The notes beneath the pieces are model-generated. The model saw nothing but the letters and a program-made list of their open reading frames with translations, searched no databases and was not told the DNA's origin. This document shows, one piece after another, positions 1 through 8,335 of a stretch of 64,000 nt of DNA. Each line of letters starts with the position of its first letter. Within the stretch, counting starts at the first letter, position 1. Both the position numbers and the translations under genes were made by a program. The DNA lies in the NCBI GenBank assembly GCA_040901795.1, contig JBBDYH010000167.1, positions 62,001 to 126,000 of the forward strand, written 5' to 3'. This DNA is from JBBDYH01 sp040901795. GTDB taxonomy: Bacteria; Planctomycetota; Planctomycetia; Pirellulales; JALHPA01.

Positions 1-369
1 TAATTCGATATCGCGCGTGACCGCGATTGAGTTATCTGGCCGGAAGCTGACGCGGAGCGATCGGTCGGCCTGGGTGGGCGCGGTCGGCGTAACAGTGACA
101 CGAACGGGACGATAACCGTTGCCGTCGAGCCAGGTCGTATCGAGCGTCAGCACCAGGCCGGTCGTGTTGCCGGCGGCCGGCGTGGTTGGAGCGGCGATTT
201 GCGCCGGAGCAACGGCCGGGGCGAAAGGCGTCGCCTGTTTTTGCGGCCAGCCAGGCAGCATGACGCGGAAGCCGGTCGCGCTGCTCGCCGAGCCGGCGCC
301 CCCAAGGACGATGAAGAGCAGTGCGACGGCCGAGCATACGGGCGGCGCATGGCAGCTTGGAGCCTTCAT
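1..369 (-). CDS. Hypothetical secreted protein, N-terminal 123 residues, cut by the window edge
   Basis: An open frame runs from an ATG at 369 off the start of the window with no stop. The first 35 or so residues are a short polar stretch, a hydrophobic core rich in Ala, Val and Leu and a small-residue region, which looks like an export signal. A Pro/Ala/Thr-rich linker follows, and then a segment that reads like a beta-sandwich domain (TTGLVLTLDTTW, then RPVRVTVTP). It starts 2 bases after the stop of the small membrane protein gene at 372-689, so the two are probably co-transcribed. I do not recognise the family and the C-terminus is missing. The short ORFs in other frames here have no signal-like start and I treat them as shadows. 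Confidence 0.6.
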   Translation of the reverse strand, partial: MKAPSCHAPPVCSAVALLFIVLGGAGSASSATGFRVMLPGWPQKQATPFAPAVAPAQIAAPTTPAAGNTTGLVLTLDTTWLDGNGYRPVRVTVTPTAPTQADRSLRVSFRPDNSIAVTRDIEL

Positions 370-371
370 GG

Positions 372-689
372 TCAAAGTGATTCGCTGGCCGGTGGTGGCA
401 CAAGATTAGAGTTATCGCGGGGTGGAGCCGATAGCGAATCAGCACCCGTCGTTCCTACACGACTGAGACGGCGCGGAATTGCCTGCCGTTGAAAGACCTT
501 CGAAACAACAAACACCAGGCCAAATGCCGCGGCATAAGCGAGGAAGGCGAACACCAACGCGGCCAACGCCATGGTCGCACCCATCGCCCACGCGGAGCCT
601 TGCAAGCCCCGCGACATCACCAGGGACACAAACCCCAGCACGGCGACCAGACCAAGCACCATGCGCAGCGAGAATTGCGGTAGGACCAT
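372..689 (-). CDS. Small two-helix membrane protein with FSLR N-terminus
   Basis: The 105-residue protein starts MVLPQFSLRMVLGLVAV. The frame is open further upstream, but that part is built from the CTTTCG/CGAAAG hairpin repeat at 742-781, so I chose the ATG at 689. Two hydrophobic segments (about residues 9-27 and 36-63) predict two transmembrane helices with a short polar C-terminal tail rich in Ser and Pro. The F-S-L-R-x-(V/L)-(L/F) start is shared with other membrane proteins in this window (18894, 61796, 62281 and the LRR protein near 26450). It precedes the secreted protein at 1-369 by 2 bases. Function unknown. Confidence 0.55.
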   Translation of the reverse strand: MVLPQFSLRMVLGLVAVLGFVSLVMSRGLQGSAWAMGATMALAALVFAFLAYAAAFGLVFVVSKVFQRQAIPRRLSRVGTTGADSLSAPPRDNSNLVPPPASESL

Positions 690-741
690 AGTAATTCGAT
701 TCTCGCACGGTACGCTGCGTTTGCAACCCAAGCTTTGTCGT

Positions 742-781
742 CTTTCGCTCCGCGAAAGAACGCCCTTTCGCGGAGCGAAAG
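742..781. repeat. Pair of constant-loop hairpins in opposite orientation
   Basis: The 17-base unit CTTTCGCTCCGCGAAAG (742-758) is itself a hairpin with 6-bp arms around CTCCG. It is followed after 6 bases by its exact reverse complement (765-781). Together they form a perfect 17-bp inverted repeat. It lies in the spacer between the divergent genes at 689 and 886. Confidence 0.85.
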
Positions 782-885
782 GCGACGCTGTTGCCCCAAC
801 ACATGTTCGCCGGCCGACCACGAGTCTTAGTGGCAATGCCGGTTATACTTTCTGGTGGCAACAGATGTTTCGCCGGAGCGCCAGC

Positions 886-1284
886 ATGATTCAACCCCAG
901 GACCGAAAACGCTTTGACGAGATTCTGGAGGAGGTGCTCGCCGAGCTGCCCGATGCCGTCCACAAGATCCTCGACGAGGTGCCGCTGATCGTCGAGGACC
1001 ACCCATCACCGGATGTGATGAAGGAGATGGACGTACGAGCCGACGATGAGCTATGCGGCCTGCACGACGGCATACCGCTGACCGAGCCCGAACAGCGTTC
1101 CTGGCGTTCGCGGCCGGAGGGTATCCTGATCTTCCGTGCGGGCATTATGTCGATCGCCCGAAAGTCAGATGGGAGGATCAGCCGCAGTGAGTTGCGGCGG
1201 CAGATCCGCATCACTATTCTGCACGAAGTCGGACACCACTACGGGCTGAGTGAAGAGGATCTCAAAGAGCTGGGGTACGATTAG
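886..1284 (+). CDS. Metallopeptidase family protein (minimal zincin)
   Basis: The 132-residue protein has the HExxH zinc signature HEVGHHYGLSEEDL near its C-terminus (His113, Glu114, His117). It fits the small cytosolic minimal-zincin family (Pfam Zincin_1/DUF1025-like), about 110-140 residues with one such motif. The rest is acidic and helical with no signal peptide. I chose ATG 886 because GGAG at 875-878 lies 7 bases upstream; ATG 865 would add 7 residues. The substrate is unknown for most of the family. It is followed by GGGTTCAG spacer repeats and the aquaporin gene. Confidence 0.8.
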   Translation: MIQPQDRKRFDEILEEVLAELPDAVHKILDEVPLIVEDHPSPDVMKEMDVRADDELCGLHDGIPLTEPEQRSWRSRPEGILIFRAGIMSIARKSDGRISRSELRRQIRITILHEVGHHYGLSEEDLKELGYD

Positions 1285-1426
1285 GGTTCAGGGTTTAGCT
1301 TTCAGGGTTCAGCGTTCAAACCCAAGCTAGTACCGGCGTAACGGGATTTACGCTATCATACCCCCCAAACTTTGTGGCGATCAGGTTCATCCTCTCCTGA
1401 ACCCCGAACCCTGAACCCTGAACCCT
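1285..1426. repeat. Short-period GGGTTCAG / CTGAACCC spacer arrays flanking a 70-bp core
   Basis: Degenerate 7-8 base units of GGGTTCAG run from 1285 to about 1320, directly after the stop of the zincin gene. Their reverse complement (CTGAACCC and variants) runs from 1397 to 1426, stopping 3 bases before the aquaporin ATG. That leaves no Shine-Dalgarno sequence for the aquaporin gene. The same unit recurs at 2104-2133 and inside a coding region at 32982-33060. Confidence 0.8.
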
Positions 1427-1429
1427 CCC

Positions 1430-2101
1430 ATGCAACGTTATTTAGCTGAGTTCCTCGGCACCTTTATCCTCGTGCTTACTGGTTGCGGTGCGATCGCGGT
1501 GAACAGCCTGAGCGGCGAGCCGCAGTTCGTAGGCATCGGATTGATCTGGGGGCTGATCGTAATGGCGGTGATCTTCACCATCGGGGACATTTCGGGCGCT
1601 CACATCAACCCGGCCGTGACCATCGCCTTTTGGGTTGCCAGGCGGTTCTCGACACTGGACGTCGTGCCGTACATCGTCGCACAATGCCTGGGCGCAACCG
1701 CCGCGGCCGGTGTACTTTGGTATCTGTTTGGGAACCATGCCGAAACGGGCGTGACGCACTTTAATCCTGAGGTCCTCGATCTGACCCAGGCGTTTGTCCT
1801 GGAGGTTTTGCTGACCTGGTTTTTGATGTTCGCGGTGATCAACGTCTCGACCGGCGCCAAGGAAAAGGGCATCACCGCGGCCATTGCGATCGGCGGCGTG
1901 ATTAGCATCGACGTTCTATTTGGCGGTCAGGTCACGGGGGCGTCGATGAACCCGGCGCGCTCGCTCGGCCCGGCGCTGGTCAGCGGCGACTTCGACCAAT
2001 TGTGGGTCTACATCGCCGGACCGATCATCGGCGCAATTCTGGCCATCGGCTCCGCCGCGGCGATTCGTCCCGGCGTCTGCTGCCCCCCGTCAGCCCCCTA
2101 A
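1430..2101 (+). CDS. MIP-family channel, NIP-like aquaporin
   Basis: The 223-residue protein has the six-helix aquaporin layout with two NPA boxes, HINPAV (Asn60) and SMNPARS (Asn174). Aligning by hand to E. coli AqpZ through the NPA boxes puts Trp40, Val162, Ala171 and Arg177 at the aromatic/arginine filter, where AqpZ has Phe, His, Thr and Arg. Trp-Val-Ala-Arg is the filter of plant NIP subgroup I (nodulin-26 type). That suggests small uncharged solutes (glycerol, metalloid acids such as arsenite) rather than strict water selectivity; the transport part is inference. No ars genes lie nearby. The gene is flanked by CTGAACCC arrays on both sides and converges on the SirB1-like gene. Confidence 0.92.
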   Translation: MQRYLAEFLGTFILVLTGCGAIAVNSLSGEPQFVGIGLIWGLIVMAVIFTIGDISGAHINPAVTIAFWVARRFSTLDVVPYIVAQCLGATAAAGVLWYLFGNHAETGVTHFNPEVLDLTQAFVLEVLLTWFLMFAVINVSTGAKEKGITAAIAIGGVISIDVLFGGQVTGASMNPARSLGPALVSGDFDQLWVYIAGPIIGAILAIGSAAAIRPGVCCPPSAP

Positions 2102-2103
2102 AC

Positions 2104-2133
2104 GCTGAACCCTGAACCCCGAACTCTGAACCC
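2104..2133. repeat. CTGAACCC spacer array between convergent genes
   Basis: Three to four degenerate copies of CTGAACC(C/T) fill nearly the whole 36-bp gap between the aquaporin stop and the end of the SirB1-like gene. No T-run hairpin is present, so no intrinsic terminator is visible here. Confidence 0.75.
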
Positions 2134-2137
2134 TTGC

Positions 2138-2884
2138 TCACGCGGTTTGCTCCAACAATGCCAACAGCTCGTTCATTGCCGCGAGGTACTCGGGCGGCCC
2201 CTCGCGTGTAAAGAGCGCGATTAAGTTCAAGAGCATCCGCGCAATCCACTGGCGATGCGTGGCCAGCGGCACAGCGTCGGCTGGTCGCAGCAGCGCTTGG
2301 CCCGTGAGCTGCGCGACGCGTTCGCCGATCTCGTCGCGGGTAACCACACGGCCACGCTGAAATGGATCGACGAACATCCATTGATCATCGAGCTCCACGG
2401 CGGCCAGGAAATGTCCGGGGGAGTTAACACCGTGGGCTGTCAGGCCAACCCGCTCGGCGACGCTCTTGTAGATCAGCGAAAGGACGATTGGCAAGCCCTG
2501 CCGTGTGCTCAGTACGGAGGGCAAGTAGCTGTTTTGCGCAGCATAGTAATCCTCGATATTGCCCCTCAGCCCCACTTCATCGAACAGTACGTGATGCAAA
2601 TGAGCCAACATGGCCCGCGGCTGTTTGCTCCGCACGCGCGAACGGACCGAATAAGCGAGGCTCGTCAATTCGTCGTCGATCTGCGATGGCTCGACATCCT
2701 CCAGCTCGTGCATCGAGACGGCAATCGCCGCATGGACCAACCCCTCGGTCGAGTCAATTCGCGGCAGTTGGGCAGCAAAGTGCTCAAAGGCGGCCGGTCG
2801 GCAATGGTGCGGGGCGAGGCGCATGTTGAATCGACCGAATCGTGGTGTGTTCCCTGGCCCCCAATACTCACTCGCTCTTCCCAC
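2138..2884 (-). CDS. SirB1-like transglutaminase-superfamily protein
   Basis: The 248-residue protein matches the SirB1 / Transglut_core2 pattern: an N-terminal helical region, then a core with RQGLPIVLSLIYKSVAERVG, GVNSPGHFLAAVE and MFVDPF. In most SirB1 proteins the Cys of the transglutaminase triad is absent, and here the segment before YKSVAERVG also lacks Cys, so catalysis is doubtful. The GTG start at 2884 overlaps the S46 peptidase stop by 17 bases and has GGAG 4 bases upstream. An ATG at 2824 is an alternative, giving 228 residues. It is the last gene of the OPT-S46-SirB1 operon. Its role there is unknown. Confidence 0.8.
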   Translation of the reverse strand: MGRASEYWGPGNTPRFGRFNMRLAPHHCRPAAFEHFAAQLPRIDSTEGLVHAAIAVSMHELEDVEPSQIDDELTSLAYSVRSRVRSKQPRAMLAHLHHVLFDEVGLRGNIEDYYAAQNSYLPSVLSTRQGLPIVLSLIYKSVAERVGLTAHGVNSPGHFLAAVELDDQWMFVDPFQRGRVVTRDEIGERVAQLTGQALLRPADAVPLATHRQWIARMLLNLIALFTREGPPEYLAAMNELLALLEQTA

Positions 2885-5030
2885 GCAGCTCCGCCAATAG
2901 CCCTTCGGCGTTGTAAACCTTGTCGAGGGCCTCGATGATGCCGGCCGAGTGGACTGAAACCGCCCGCGATTGCTCGTCGGTATAGACGAAATCCAGCACC
3001 AGCGAATAAATGTTGCCGTCGAAGATGATGCCGACGACCTCGCCCGCGCGGTTGATCACCGGGCTGCCGGAGTTGCCGCCGATGATGTCCGGCGTGCTCA
3101 CGAAGTTATAGGGCGTATCGAGGTCGAGCTTGTCCTTGTTTTCAATCCAGCTCTCGGGGAGTTTGAACGGATAGACGTTGCCGTGCTTTTCCGCATGAGG
3201 AAACGCGCCGCCGAGGGTCGTCCAAGGGGGAACTTGCTGCCCCGCGTCGCGGTAGCCTTTCACCGTGCCAAACGCCAGGCGAAGCGTAAAAGTCGCGTCG
3301 GGGTATTGATCGGTCCCGCTCTTGGCGAACTTGGCCTCGGCGATCTTGGCATAGGCCTGGCGCAGCGGCTCTTCGACTTCGGTTTCGTACTTTTTCCGCA
3401 GCTCGCGGTCGCGCGCGTCAACCAGCCGGGCAAGCTTGATCATCGGATCGTCCGAGGCTTCGATCGCCGAGCGGCCGCCCTCAAAAAGCTCCTTGCGGTG
3501 AGCAATCTCATGCAGCCGAGTGCCTTCCACAAGCTGAGCGGCGCGCTCGCGCGGCGACTTGCCGTCGAGGACTTCGTTGAGCAGTTTCCATTCCGGCGAT
3601 TGAGCCCGCGCACGGCGGCCGCCACCCGCCGCTTTCCCGTAAGCGTCATAACCGCCACGCCCTGCCAAACGCTCTTCGCGGGCCTGCAGGCCGACCCACT
3701 CCAAGTACATGCCCAATGAATCGCCTAGCTTGGCGGTCTCCAGGTCTTTGTAGATCGGCGCCTCAGAAAAGAGCTGCTGCTTGAGCGAGTCTAAGCTCGA
3801 CTGGCTGTATTCCGGCAAACGCTCCGCATTCGGCTTGGTGGACTCCTCGGCCAACCGCACCAGGTCGCGGGCAATGCTGAAGAGCGTGGTGTTGAACGCC
3901 GTGCCGCGCAAGAGACCGTGCATCTGGTAGATTTCGTCCCAGACCATCATCGCGCGGGCAACATCGTCCCAGGCCTGGGCGGCGTCCTTGAGCTTGGGGT
4001 TTTTGGCGACAAAGTCGCGGAGCGCCGTTTCGTCCTTTTGCTTTTGTTCCATGATCGAAGGATCTTGCAATCCGGCCAGGCCGCCCAGCCGCGCCTTGCG
4101 GCTGTTCTGGTAACCGAAGAGCTCGTCCTCGGCGCGGCGGGCGTTTTCGAGGCTCTCGTCGCTATAGGTTTTCAGCAGAACTTCGCGGCGGCGGATGGTG
4201 TTGAGCACCGACGGGAACTGCCGGTCGCGAATGAACTCCAGATGCGCGACTGTGTTCAAACGGCTGGTGCGGCCGGGGTGTCCGGCGACGAAGACCAGCT
4301 CGTCTTCCTTAGCACCGGCTTTGCTCCATTTCAAATAATGCTCGACCTTGGCCGGCTTGTCGTCCTCGTAGACGCGAAAGAAACAGATATCGAGGTCGTA
4401 GCGCGGAAACTCGAAGTTGTCGGGGTCGCCGCCGAAAAACGCGATCTCCTTTTCCGGCGCGAAGACCAGCCGCACGTCGGTGTACTTTTTATAGCGGTAC
4501 AGGTGATACTTGGCGCCTTGGTAAAGCGTCACGACATCGCTGCGCAGGCCGGTCTTTTCCAGCGACTCTTGTTCGATCGTGTTGGTTACCGCGCGGCGGG
4601 CTTGCTGCGCATCCGCCGGCGACATGCCGGGCTTTACCGCGGCGCTTACCCGGTCCGTTACGTCTTCGATGCTCTGGAGCACGTTGAGCTCCAGATCCAC
4701 GGCCTTGATTTCTTCGTCGCGGCTCTTGGCGTGAAAGCCGGTGCTGAGGTAGTCCTTTTCCGGAGTGCTGATCTTGGCCAGGGCATCGGCGCCAACGTGG
4801 TGGTTGGTAAAGACCAACCCATCGGCCGACACAAACGACCCGCTGCCGCCGCTGTTGAACCGCACGGCGGAGCGCTGGACATGCTCCAGCCACTCTTCCG
4901 TCGGCTCAAACCCGTAGCGCTCCTTGAGCAGCTTTGTGGGCGGGTCGGTGAAGAGCCACATGCCTTCTTCGGCGTGGAGAGAAAGTGCGGACATAAGCAC
5001 AATCGCAAGTGGTGCAAGAACGGAGCGCAT
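2868..5030 (-). CDS. S46 family dipeptidyl-peptidase, DPP7 type
   Basis: The 720-residue precursor has a signal peptide (MRSVLAPLAIVLMSALSLHA, cut near residue 20) and the S46 start EEGMWLF. The chymotrypsin-fold triad is visible: His78 in TNHHVG, Asp214 in RYDLDICFFR and Ser654 in GGNSGSP. S46 enzymes release dipeptides from peptide N-termini. The S1-pocket residue 18 positions after the catalytic Ser is Gly672 (FDGN). DPP7 has Gly there and DPP11 has Arg, so a preference for hydrophobic P1 residues is expected. The length equals that of known DPP7/11. It starts 25 bases after the OPT transporter gene and overlaps the SirB1-like gene, which indicates one transcript. The likely location is periplasmic. 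Confidence 0.95.
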   Translation of the reverse strand: MRSVLAPLAIVLMSALSLHAEEGMWLFTDPPTKLLKERYGFEPTEEWLEHVQRSAVRFNSGGSGSFVSADGLVFTNHHVGADALAKISTPEKDYLSTGFHAKSRDEEIKAVDLELNVLQSIEDVTDRVSAAVKPGMSPADAQQARRAVTNTIEQESLEKTGLRSDVVTLYQGAKYHLYRYKKYTDVRLVFAPEKEIAFFGGDPDNFEFPRYDLDICFFRVYEDDKPAKVEHYLKWSKAGAKEDELVFVAGHPGRTSRLNTVAHLEFIRDRQFPSVLNTIRRREVLLKTYSDESLENARRAEDELFGYQNSRKARLGGLAGLQDPSIMEQKQKDETALRDFVAKNPKLKDAAQAWDDVARAMMVWDEIYQMHGLLRGTAFNTTLFSIARDLVRLAEESTKPNAERLPEYSQSSLDSLKQQLFSEAPIYKDLETAKLGDSLGMYLEWVGLQAREERLAGRGGYDAYGKAAGGGRRARAQSPEWKLLNEVLDGKSPRERAAQLVEGTRLHEIAHRKELFEGGRSAIEASDDPMIKLARLVDARDRELRKKYETEVEEPLRQAYAKIAEAKFAKSGTDQYPDATFTLRLAFGTVKGYRDAGQQVPPWTTLGGAFPHAEKHGNVYPFKLPESWIENKDKLDLDTPYNFVSTPDIIGGNSGSPVINRAGEVVGIIFDGNIYSLVLDFVYTDEQSRAVSVHSAGIIEALDKVYNAEGLLAELRGKSE

Positions 5031-5055
5031 AAGAGTTCCCGTAAGGCGAATGAAG

Positions 5056-7428
5056 TTAGGGTCGTTTGCTGCGTTCGACCCCTTGGATCTTATTAGTACG
5101 TAACAGCTTTTCGGAACCGACCAAAGCCAGAAACAGGATCAAAAGGGAGAACATGACCACTGCGGGCAACTGGCTCGTCTGCCAGGTCTCGGGCAAGTAC
5201 TCCTGCAAAGTCAGCGCCTGGTTCCAACCGGGCGGCAGAAACTCCATAAATGCTACCAGCACGCCCGCGATCGCGCCGCCGGCAATGTAACCCGAACACA
5301 AGAGGACGCCGGGACTGAACTCGGCCTCGGCGCTCGCGCTGCCGCGGCGTGCGCGGTATTTGTCGACGGCCAAACGCATCATGCCACCCACGAAAATCGG
5401 CGCGGAGACTTGAATGGGTAAATAGACGCCGACCGCGAACGGCAACGAAGGGACCTTGGCCAACTCGAGCGTGATCGCAATCAGCACGCCGATGAGTACG
5501 AGGCCCCAGGGGAGCTTCTGGTTAAGAATTCCGTCGATAATCAAGGCCATCAGCCGCGTTTTCGGAGCGTCAAAGCTGTTGCTGACCTCGCTGCCGTCGT
5601 CGCGAACGCGCGCCTCGTTGCCTTGGGCGTTGCGGCCGCGAACACGGCCATTGATTGCCGGATCGATAAGGTAGCGGATCTGGCCGCCGTCATCGACCAG
5701 GTACTTTCCTTGCGGCACGCCCTCGATCTCGCCTTCGCCAATGTTGAGCACGTGGTAGAGCTGATCGTCCTGTGCGGCGTATTCGCCGCCGGGACGTTCC
5801 ATTTGCGTCAGCTCTTCGAGAGTCTCTGGCGGCACGACATAGTTGGGAAGATATTCGTCGCGCGTTGTATAGACGGTGCCGGCCTCGTTGAGCAACAGCA
5901 GCGTCACGCCCATGAACAGCGCCGAAGTCAATGCGCCGATAATGATCGCCCACTGTTGGTTCTTGGGCGTGGCGCCGACCAGATGTCCTGTTTTCAGGTC
6001 CTGCGCCGTCGTACCGCCGTTCGACGCGGCAATGCACACGACGGCCGCTACCGTCAATGCGGTGAGTGTCGCCGGTTTGTCGGTGCGGCCCATCAGGAGA
6101 AAAACCAGGCACGTCAACAGCAGCGTGGCCACCGTCATGCCGGAGATCGGGTTCGATGACGAGCCAATCAGGCCGGTGAGCCGCGAAGACACCGTCACAA
6201 ACAAAAAGCCAAAGATAACGATCATCGCCGCTCCCACCAGACCGTGAAGGTCGAAGCCCAAGCCCAGGTTCGGGAAAGCGGCCAACGCCAGCACGAGCGC
6301 GAGGCTCCCAAACAGGACGACCGACATCGGCATGTCCCGCTCGGTTCGCGCAGTTCTTGCACTTGCAGTCCGCTCGCCGCGACTGCCGCGCAGATCGCGC
6401 AGCCCGGCGGCCATCGAGCCGATGATCAGCGGCAGCGCCTGGAACATGCTGATGATGCCGCCCGCCGCGACCGCCCCTGCGCCGATATACAGGATATAGT
6501 GGTCGCGAATGTTGCTGGGCGACATATTGCCGATCAGCCCCCGGTCGACTCCGTTGACCACCTCCGAGCGGGCTGGAAAGACCGGCTCGGTGAGCTGGCT
6601 GCCAAACAACACGATCGCCGGCACCAGCACCAGGTAGGCCAACACGCCGCCGGCGAACGTGATCGACGCGATTCGCGGACCGATGATGTAGCCCACGCCG
6701 AGCAGCTCGGGTGTGATCTCGGCGCCAAGAACGCCGCCTCTTAAACCTTCGCCCTCCGCGGTGTAAAGCGGCTGATTGACGTCGCCGTGCCAGAGCCTCA
6801 GCTTCTTCATCAGCAGGTTGTAGACGAACGCGATGCCGAAGCCGGCGAAAACGGTCTTCGCCGACGAACCGCCTTCCTCGCCGACAATCAGCACGTCCGC
6901 ACAGGCGGTCCCTTCAGGGTAGGGCAATTCCTTGTGTTGCTTGACGATGAACGCGCGGCGGAGCGGAATCATCATCAGAATGCCCAACAACCCGCCGAGC
7001 ACGCCGACCGTCATCACACGCGTGACTTCCATGTCGAAGCCCAAGAGCATTAGCGCGGGTATGGTCACGCCCACGCCAAAGGCGATCGATTCGCCGGCCG
7101 AACCGGTGGTTTGGACGATGTTGTTTTCGAGGATCGTGGCGCGGCGAAAGCCAAATACGTGCGACAGGCCGCGGAACAACGTGATGGAGAGGACCGCTAC
7201 CGGGATCGAAGCCGACACCGTCATGCCGACCTTCAGGACGAGATAGAGCGACGACGCCCCGAAGATGATTCCGAGAATCGCGCCCACCGCCACCGCGGAC
7301 CAGGTAAGCTCCGTCATCTGGACGTCCGCGGGGACGTACGGCTCGTGGATATCCGCGTTGGCGTCCGTCGCCGGCGTCACGCGGTCCACGTCGTCGCGGA
7401 TTCGTTCGACCTTTTCGCCGGCACCCAT
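5056..7428 (-). CDS. OPT family oligopeptide transporter
   Basis: The 790-residue polytopic membrane protein has the bacterial OPT pattern. After a 40-residue hydrophilic N-terminus come many hydrophobic helices, the FRRATILENNIVQTTGSAGES segment, ELPYPEGTACADVL, and an SNGGTTAQDLKTGHLVGATP loop. The family imports peptides or metal chelates by proton coupling. A soluble insert of about 105 residues lies near residues 516-619 (from VYTTRDEYL to FDAPKTRLM) between two helix blocks; it is rich in charged residues and makes the protein longer than usual. As first gene of an operon with a secreted dipeptidyl-peptidase it most likely takes up released peptides, though the substrate is not proven by sequence. 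ATG 7428 is the only good start. Confidence 0.93.
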   Translation of the reverse strand: MGAGEKVERIRDDVDRVTPATDANADIHEPYVPADVQMTELTWSAVAVGAILGIIFGASSLYLVLKVGMTVSASIPVAVLSITLFRGLSHVFGFRRATILENNIVQTTGSAGESIAFGVGVTIPALMLLGFDMEVTRVMTVGVLGGLLGILMMIPLRRAFIVKQHKELPYPEGTACADVLIVGEEGGSSAKTVFAGFGIAFVYNLLMKKLRLWHGDVNQPLYTAEGEGLRGGVLGAEITPELLGVGYIIGPRIASITFAGGVLAYLVLVPAIVLFGSQLTEPVFPARSEVVNGVDRGLIGNMSPSNIRDHYILYIGAGAVAAGGIISMFQALPLIIGSMAAGLRDLRGSRGERTASARTARTERDMPMSVVLFGSLALVLALAAFPNLGLGFDLHGLVGAAMIVIFGFLFVTVSSRLTGLIGSSSNPISGMTVATLLLTCLVFLLMGRTDKPATLTALTVAAVVCIAASNGGTTAQDLKTGHLVGATPKNQQWAIIIGALTSALFMGVTLLLLNEAGTVYTTRDEYLPNYVVPPETLEELTQMERPGGEYAAQDDQLYHVLNIGEGEIEGVPQGKYLVDDGGQIRYLIDPAINGRVRGRNAQGNEARVRDDGSEVSNSFDAPKTRLMALIIDGILNQKLPWGLVLIGVLIAITLELAKVPSLPFAVGVYLPIQVSAPIFVGGMMRLAVDKYRARRGSASAEAEFSPGVLLCSGYIAGGAIAGVLVAFMEFLPPGWNQALTLQEYLPETWQTSQLPAVVMFSLLILFLALVGSEKLLRTNKIQGVERSKRP

Positions 7429-7564
7429 CGAATGCTTCGCCTCGTGCGCCTAAAGCTGTCCTCAAGCCAGCCCACTGTCCGCGCTAAGGCGCGGGGCCAG
7501 GGTGCAAAGACGCTATAACTTGGCAGCATCCGGGCGGGAATGCAAGACGATCCGGAAAGCGGCC

Positions 7565-8023
7565 TTACGGCTGCTCCGGGTTGATCACCACAAAACCCTC
7601 GGCCTGCGCTACCGAGCAGAAGTTCGTGTCAGAAGCGACAATGTGCGTGATTCGGCCCTGGCGCCGAAGTTCGACTGCGACAGCCAATTGTAGCGCGTCG
7701 AGAGTTCGGAGGCCAAGCTGCAGACCGTACCGCAAGAGCAAAGCTTCTGAATTGCGGTAATGCTTGCCCCGCATGCGCAGAATGCGAATGATGTGGCCTG
7801 CCTGGTCGTTTTGGAAACGAGCCCGCATCGCTTGAGTACTCGCGGCAGTTATCGTGCCCATCCGTGCCTTGATTGAGAATGCGGACAATAACTCGACGGC
7901 GCCGAGTCGCGATGTGCTATGGGTCGCAGTTGGATCAGCGAACAGAAGGTCCACCTCGGCCGTGCCCAGCTCAGTATGGTATCGCTTGACCAGGGCACTA
8001 GTATCGTAGAAATAGTCCGGCAT
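7565..8023 (-). CDS. PIN domain ribonuclease toxin (VapC-like)
   Basis: The 152-residue protein is a PIN domain with the expected acidic residues: Asp7 in YDTSALVK, Glu44 in AVELLSAF, Asp109 in LRTLDALQLAVAV and Asp132 in VASDTNF. PIN toxins are Mg-dependent ribonucleases. Its ATG follows immediately after the TAA of the upstream small gene (8024-8335), the usual antitoxin-toxin order with translational coupling. A solitary stable locus or a defence role cannot be told apart from sequence alone. Confidence 0.9.
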   Translation of the reverse strand: MPDYFYDTSALVKRYHTELGTAEVDLLFADPTATHSTSRLGAVELLSAFSIKARMGTITAASTQAMRARFQNDQAGHIIRILRMRGKHYRNSEALLLRYGLQLGLRTLDALQLAVAVELRRQGRITHIVASDTNFCSVAQAEGFVVINPEQP

Positions 8024-8335
8024 TTAATAGCGCGCGTTCCGTCGCTCCTCGACGATGAAATCGCTCATCGAACCCTCAATCACGGACAGCATCTTTCGAA
8101 CTTCTTCCAAGCTCGGTGCATCTTTTGAATTCTCGCGGCACCAGCGCATGTATTCCACGTCGTAAATCTCCGGATCGAGTTCGTCGAGATCATCTTTCGG
8201 CCGATCCGCGTGTGAGGTGGAGTGATCGTGGGTAGCGCGATCCCCCAGCGTGAGCGATACCTGCTGCTTCTCCGCAAGATTCAGCGGCGCGAGTGGTCGC
8301 AGTACACCGTTCTCATAAATTGCTTCGAATGTCAT
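8024..8335 (-). CDS. Antitoxin of the PIN module (AF2212/DUF104-like N-terminus)
   Basis: The 103-residue protein opens MTFEAIYENGVLRPLAPLNL, the short beta-strand pattern of the AF2212-like (DUF104) antitoxins, which normally measure 60-80 residues. Here an acidic extension (DDLDELDPEIYDVEY and on) adds about 40 residues, presumably the toxin-wrapping part. Zero bases separate its stop from the PIN start. No DNA-binding fold is recognisable at the N-terminus, so autoregulation would be unusual. Confidence 0.8.
   Translation of the reverse strand: MTFEAIYENGVLRPLAPLNLAEKQQVSLTLGDRATHDHSTSHADRPKDDLDELDPEIYDVEYMRWCRENSKDAPSLEEVRKMLSVIEGSMSDFIVEERRNARY

Noticed and set aside
571..885. N-terminal extension of the zincin ORF back to 571
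   Set aside because: It would run over the promoter area, the neighbouring gene and a hairpin pair; a Shine-Dalgarno site supports the start at 886.
1285..1426. GGGTTCAG arrays considered as telomere-like or CRISPR-like repeats
   Set aside because: Units are degenerate, 7-8 bases long, without unique spacers or cas genes; they are simple spacer repeats.
3918..5096. 392-residue plus-strand ORF opposite the S46 peptidase
   Set aside because: Exact antisense of a clear S46 gene, with no recognisable domain; typical high-GC shadow.
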